Shown: piece by piece, positions 60,373 through 64,000 of the stretch
Layout: the number at the start of each line of letters is the position of its first letter
Numbering within the stretch: position 1 is the first letter of the stretch
Assembly (NCBI GenBank): GCA_902782125.1
Contig: CACZMA010000002.1
Span: forward strand, 62,001-126,000
Length of the DNA: 64,000 nt
Reading direction: 5' to 3'
Origin: Oscillospiraceae bacterium
GTDB taxonomy: Bacteria; Bacillota; Clostridia; Saccharofermentanales; Saccharofermentanaceae
The notes under the pieces: generated by a model
Database searches by the model: none
What the model was told of the DNA's origin: nothing
Seen by the model: the letters and a program-made list of their open reading frames with translations, nothing else
Made by a program: the position numbers and the translations under genes

Positions 60373-60708
60373 TCAGAAAGGAAGCTTAACTCCGCCTGTG
60401 ATCGTGTTCAGACGCTTCTGGGACTCAGCCTCGAGTTCGTCTGCAGCCTGGTTGAATGCTGCCATTACGAGATCGGACAGACCCTCTGCATCTTCGGGAT
60501 CTATAACGGAAGGATCGATCTCAACGCCGTATATCTTGTGATCACCGCCGAGGATGACCTTGACCTTCTCACCGCCTGCCGTACCGGTGATACGCATTGC
60601 GGCAACTTCAGCCTGAGCCACCTCGAGCTGTCTCTGCATCCTCTGTGCCTGAGCCATCAGGTTATTTGCATTGCCTCCGGGCATTCCACGGAAACCGCCT
60701 CTTGCCAT
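60373..60708 (-). CDS. ybaB: YbaB/EbfC nucleoid-associated protein
   Basis: 111 residues from the ATG at 60708, with AGGAGG 9 bases upstream. After a Gly/Met-rich start (GGFRGMPGG) it has the YbaB helix, MQRQLEVAQAEVAAM, and beta segment KVKVILGGDHKIYGVEIDPS. It binds DNA as a dimer. The order dnaX-ybaB-recR is widespread in bacteria. Confidence 0.93.
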   Translation of the reverse strand: MARGGFRGMPGGNANNLMAQAQRMQRQLEVAQAEVAAMRITGTAGGEKVKVILGGDHKIYGVEIDPSVIDPEDAEGLSDLVMAAFNQAADELEAESQKRLNTITGGVKLPF

Positions 60709-60742
60709 AGTTTTATTCCTCCTGAAATTATTATTCCTATTC

Positions 60743-62866
60743 TCAATCGTCGTCACCGAAGTGGACGTTAGTATCTATGCCTTTCTCCTGCGCAAGCCTC
60801 TGGAGTTCTTCCGCGCGGCGCTGTGCCTCGTCCTCTTCTCTTGCTCTCAGCATATTCCTGTACTGATCTTCAGTGCAGAGGAAGAGACGGTCTGAAGAGA
60901 ATTCCTTCTTGATGCCGGGCGCGATCGTCCTCAGCGCGGGCGTCTTCTTGAGGTTCGTCATGAGCTTCGCATCCTCGTTCGCGAAAACGATATACGCGCT
61001 GTCCCCTTCGAGTCTCATGGAAGACCTCTCGAGGGTTGCAGCCGCATTGGAGCTCTCCTCGGGAAGACCTGCTATGAACCTCTTCCACCTTACCGTAATA
61101 TCGGCGCTGTCAGCATTGAACTCAGGCACTCTGATATCGCTCTTGGGAGTGTCTACGATGAGACCGACACGGTCCATCTGCTCCGCGAGCTGCGTAGTGT
61201 GTACAGGTGCGGGCTCCGGTACGGGAGCAGGCTCCGGTTCAGGTTCCGGTGCGGATATGTCTTCCGTGCCGAGCTTCAGATCATCAAGGAACGATGAATG
61301 CAGGCCTGCAAGGAAATGATTGGGAGCATCCTCCTTCTCGGGTGCAGGTGCGGGCTCATCAGGTTCATCAGATCCTTCGGGTTCGTCCTCATCTTCCGCA
61401 TAATCTGATCCGGAGCCTTGGGAAGAAGTATTGAAAGGTGACGATGACAGGAAGCTGAACAGTGAACTCTGTCCGGGCAGTTCCTCGCTCTGAGATTCGC
61501 TTTCTGCCGGTTCCTCCGGTTCGGGTGCATCAGGAGTGTCTTCTGCTTCTGTGGCAGGTTCTTCTTCCTTTACCTTCATAGCTTCTTTTTGCTTCGCGAA
61601 GATGCTGACAGGAACGGCAGAAGGCTCGGGATCTTCCTCTTTTGCAGGTTCTTCCGGCTCCGGTTCTTCTTCGGCCGCAGGCGTCTCGGGAGCTGCGAAA
61701 GATATCTTTCTCGCTGCTTCTGCCTGTCTGGCGGCAAAATCAGGAATGACAAGAGGTTCCACGGGCAGGCGCGACTTCTTGCCGCACAGCCTGAGCATCA
61801 TTATCTCGAAGCTGGTGGTGATATCAGGTGACCACTTGAACTCGGATGCTTCCTTTGACAGGTAAGTGATATAACCCGAGAGCGTATCCGCGCTGACCTT
61901 GTTTGCCGTAACGTACATGGCCTTCACGGTATCAGCGGTATAAGGAAGGAGCTTCGACGGATCCGGCATGACGCGGATCACGAGAAGATCCCTGAAATAA
62001 TGAGCGAGTTCGAGCGTAAACTTAACATAATCACGGCCACTCTCATGGAGCTCGGTCATAAGATCCATAAGTTCATCGAATCTGGCATCGATAAGGGCAT
62101 TTGCCGTCTTGAACAGGAAGGTGTTATCAACGGTTCCTGTTGCTTCTTCGACATCGTTGCCGGTGATCTTTCTGCCGCCTGTAACGGCTCTCATCTGATC
62201 GAGCAGAGTGAGGGCATCTCTCATGGCTCCGTCTGACTGCGCAGCGATAAGGCTGAGCGCTTCGTCTTCGACGGGAATGTTCTCTTTGTCTGCGACATAA
62301 CGGAGCCTGCCTATGATCTTGTCGCGTGAGATGCGCTTGAAGTCATATCTCTGGCATCTCGACAGGATCGTCGACGGGATCTTGTGGACTTCGGTAGTCG
62401 CGAAGAGGAAGATGACATGCTTCGGAGGTTCTTCAAGTGTCTTGAGCAGGGCATTGAACGCGCCCTGGGAGAGCATATGGACCTCGTCTATTATGTACAC
62501 CTTATATTTTGCGGCAGAAGGGGCAAAGTTGACCTGCTCCGTTATCTGCCTGATGTTATCAACGCTGTTGTTGGAAGCGGCATCCATCTCGATGACGTCG
62601 AGGATGCTGCCGTTAAGGATACCTTTGCAGGTAGGGCACTCGTTGCACGGGTTGCCGCCCACGGGGTGCTCGCAGTTCACGGCTCTCGCGAAGACCTTGG
62701 CTATCGTGGTCTTACCCGTTCCATGCTGTCCGCAGAAGAGATACGCATGACCGATCCTGCCATCAGTGATCGACTGACGAAGCGCAGTAACGGCTTCCTT
62801 TTGTTCAACAATATCGTCGAACGTCTGAGGTCTGAACCGTCTGTACAACGCCAAGTGTTCTTCCAT
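60743..62866 (-). CDS. dnaX: DNA polymerase III subunit gamma/tau
   Basis: 707 residues. AAA+ clamp-loader domain: Walker A GQHGTGKTT, a zinc-binding insertion with four Cys (CEHPVGGNPCNECPTC), Walker B/sensor IIDEVHMLSQGAFNALLKT, LEEPP and the sensor ATTEVHKIPSTILSRC. A long acidic, Pro/Glu-rich linker (about 375-565) precedes the C-terminal tau region. I saw no A6G slippery run, so a separate gamma form by frameshift is not indicated. GGGGG precedes the ATG. Confidence 0.96.
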   Translation of the reverse strand: MEEHLALYRRFRPQTFDDIVEQKEAVTALRQSITDGRIGHAYLFCGQHGTGKTTIAKVFARAVNCEHPVGGNPCNECPTCKGILNGSILDVIEMDAASNNSVDNIRQITEQVNFAPSAAKYKVYIIDEVHMLSQGAFNALLKTLEEPPKHVIFLFATTEVHKIPSTILSRCQRYDFKRISRDKIIGRLRYVADKENIPVEDEALSLIAAQSDGAMRDALTLLDQMRAVTGGRKITGNDVEEATGTVDNTFLFKTANALIDARFDELMDLMTELHESGRDYVKFTLELAHYFRDLLVIRVMPDPSKLLPYTADTVKAMYVTANKVSADTLSGYITYLSKEASEFKWSPDITTSFEIMMLRLCGKKSRLPVEPLVIPDFAARQAEAARKISFAAPETPAAEEEPEPEEPAKEEDPEPSAVPVSIFAKQKEAMKVKEEEPATEAEDTPDAPEPEEPAESESQSEELPGQSSLFSFLSSSPFNTSSQGSGSDYAEDEDEPEGSDEPDEPAPAPEKEDAPNHFLAGLHSSFLDDLKLGTEDISAPEPEPEPAPVPEPAPVHTTQLAEQMDRVGLIVDTPKSDIRVPEFNADSADITVRWKRFIAGLPEESSNAAATLERSSMRLEGDSAYIVFANEDAKLMTNLKKTPALRTIAPGIKKEFSSDRLFLCTEDQYRNMLRAREEDEAQRRAEELQRLAQEKGIDTNVHFGDDD

Positions 62867-62888
62867 GGATATTCCCCCTTAAATAGAA

Positions 62889-63036
62889 AAAGTCCATCCC
62901 GCCCAAAATGCAAACAGATCAGGCTTCCCCGCGGCACACGCGGAAATCCGCTTACTGCTGCTTCCTTCCGGACCTGACAGGGTTCACGGCACCGAGTTGC
63001 ACGGGACCCGAACCTGCTCGCAGATCAGACGGGATG
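62889..63036 (-). ncRNA. ffs: Signal recognition particle RNA (4.5S type)
   Basis: On the minus strand the S-domain hallmark GTCAGGTCCGGAAGGAAGCA sits between complementary arms GGTTCGGGTCCCGT... and ...CCGCGGGG, and the ends close by ATCCCG/GGGAT pairing. About 145 bases are spanned, so it lacks the Alu domain of the long Bacillus form. A T-run (ACTTTTTCTATTT) at the 3' end terminates it. It lies directly upstream of dnaX, a common arrangement. Confidence 0.9.
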
Positions 63037-63046
63037 AACATTAGAG

Positions 63047-63055
63047 ATTATAGCA
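63047..63055 (-). promoter_or_regulatory. Extended -10 promoter of the SRP RNA
   Basis: TGCTATAAT on the minus strand lies about 11 bases before the RNA 5' end. No clear -35 was seen. Confidence 0.65.
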
Positions 63056-63067
63056 TAAAAGGATTAC

Positions 63068-64000
63068 TTATTCCGCATAGCATGCCGATATGAAATCGTA
63101 TGCATAGGAAGCCATTGTATACAGGGCTTCATCGGCCGTTGATGAGTTCTTCGCCTCTGCATAAACGATGAGTATGACAGGCTCGTCACCGTCGATTATC
63201 GCGCAGTCCATATATGCGCCGAGCTCGGAATTGTTGCCCGATACATGGTAGACATCGGCAGAATCTCCGAACGCATTCTTGATGGGCGAATCCATCTCGC
63301 TCACAGCCATGTCGTTGATGAGTCTCTGATAGCAGTCAGGATCATTGATATAGCCTTCGTACAGGTATTCCAGATAGTTTGCCATGTCATAGCAGGTCGT
63401 TCTCCTGGCACCTCTGATCTCATATCCGCGGTAGTCGGTGTACAGGATCTCGTCCTCATATGAGATGTATGAGCTGATGTTATTGATCTCGCCGCTTACG
63501 GCTTCGGATCCGCCGAGTGCGTTTACCAGCATGTAGAGTGCCACATCGTCATTCAGGGTGACGCTGTATCTCAGGAGCGTCCTTAAGTAGAACTGCTTGC
63601 CCGGGGAATAGGTGGATGATATGTAGGAGATGTTGCTCGTTTTCGAGCCGTCATATGTGTAGACGGAAGAGAAATTCGCGAGGTTCTCTTCCACCTTGTC
63701 GCAGAGCACGATGCCTGCAGGGAGGCTCCAGGCGCCTGACGGAACGACGGGGTCGAGCTGGCCGTACCCGAGCTCCTCTCCGGTGGCAAGTGACTTGATG
63801 AGGAAGCAGATGCGGATGCCCGAGTTATCGTTGTCGTATTTGGTGATCTTCTCCTTGAGGCTGTCGAGCAATACCGCGCGCTCCTGGTAGGATACGGTCC
63901 TGGTGGGATATTCATCCCTGAAGTGTATTCCCTGAGGTTCGGAGAACGGATCCGGCTTGTTGTCCTGTACGGTGCTCTCCGTGGGCTCGGTACTCTCGGG
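63068..64000 (-). CDS. Beta-lactamase-fold serine hydrolase-like protein with degenerate motifs (5' partial)
   Basis: The frame stays open to the end of the window, so the N terminus lies outside; upstream of the domain a Pro/Glu/Thr-rich spacer suggests a secreted or lipid-anchored protein. The domain recalls the beta-lactamase2 family: AWSLPAGIVLCDKV at the SxxK position, TLNDDVALYMLVNALGG at the SDN position, and YHVSGNNSELGAYMD where KTG is expected. All three catalytic motifs are altered (no Lys after Ser, LND, VSG), so penicillin-type catalysis is unlikely. Confidence 0.68.
   Translation of the reverse strand, partial: PESTEPTESTVQDNKPDPFSEPQGIHFRDEYPTRTVSYQERAVLLDSLKEKITKYDNDNSGIRICFLIKSLATGEELGYGQLDPVVPSGAWSLPAGIVLCDKVEENLANFSSVYTYDGSKTSNISYISSTYSPGKQFYLRTLLRYSVTLNDDVALYMLVNALGGSEAVSGEINNISSYISYEDEILYTDYRGYEIRGARRTTCYDMANYLEYLYEGYINDPDCYQRLINDMAVSEMDSPIKNAFGDSADVYHVSGNNSELGAYMDCAIIDGDEPVILIVYAEAKNSSTADEALYTMASYAYDFISACYAE

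Noticed and set aside
60743-62866. Programmed frameshift in dnaX
   Set aside because: No run of six A followed by G was seen in the frame; the longest A run found (AAAAAG) is too short.

Overview
The window looks like chromosome of an anaerobic, Gram-positive Clostridia-type Bacillota, probably a gut or rumen fibre degrader. The evidence is a SCIFF peptide with its radical SAM maturase, a surface protein with clostridial ChW repeats, a lipid-anchored GH9 cellulase with CBM3 modules, LCP cell-wall chemistry, many lipoproteins and the gene order dnaX-ybaB-recR-rqcP. The species cannot be named from the sequence alone. No complete phage or transposon is present. One AT-richer segment (about 8674-11280), next to a tRNA-Ser gene, looks like an accessory insertion.

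Layout. 1-8460: end of a low-complexity protein, tRNA-Thr, then a mostly leftward block with a CBS protein, a sialate O-acetylesterase-like protein lacking the usual nucleophile, an SCP2/SDR pair, a TM-anchored repeat protein, an AzlC-AzlD fusion and a lipoprotein. 8580-11280: tRNA-Ser, a ChW-repeat surface protein and a divergent XRE regulator with two matching operator-like dyads between them. 11284-15798: five-gene operon (ComER/ProC-like reductase, HD hydrolase, MalY/PatB-type lyase, membrane protein, HI0933 flavoprotein). 15871-30068: a periplasmic-binding-protein/GGDEF/EAL signalling protein, a GlpA-type/FAD/DUF1667 redox operon, an ABC-2 exporter, lipoproteins, an LCP ligase and a membrane protein. 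30280-35235: HD-GYP receptor, lipoprotein, stand-alone GMP synthase ATP-PPase subunit and pyruvate kinase.

35377-40674 is the most unusual operon: two MalF/MalG-type sugar permeases joined to an HlyD-type adaptor and a two-TM MacB-core-like protein, with no binding protein or ATPase in the operon. A flotillin, the GH9 cellulase, a YfhO membrane protein, a heterodimeric ABC exporter and a lipoprotein follow (to 52392). 52397-57457 holds a second YfhO protein overlapping the SCIFF maturase gene, the SCIFF peptide behind a near-consensus promoter and a terminator that separates peptide from enzyme, and an Orn/Lys/Arg decarboxylase-fold enzyme. 57535-64000 is mainly housekeeping: a zinc-ribbon HD-like protein, DivIC, RqcP, RecR, YbaB, DnaX and SRP RNA, ending in a partial beta-lactamase-fold protein with degenerate motifs.

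Themes that connect the genes: cell-surface polysaccharide and cellulose handling (GH9, ABC permeases, YfhO, LCP, esterase-like protein), cyclic-di-GMP signalling (EAL and HD-GYP proteins) and anaerobic redox metabolism. Functions are assigned from sequence patterns recognised by eye; no database search was run.
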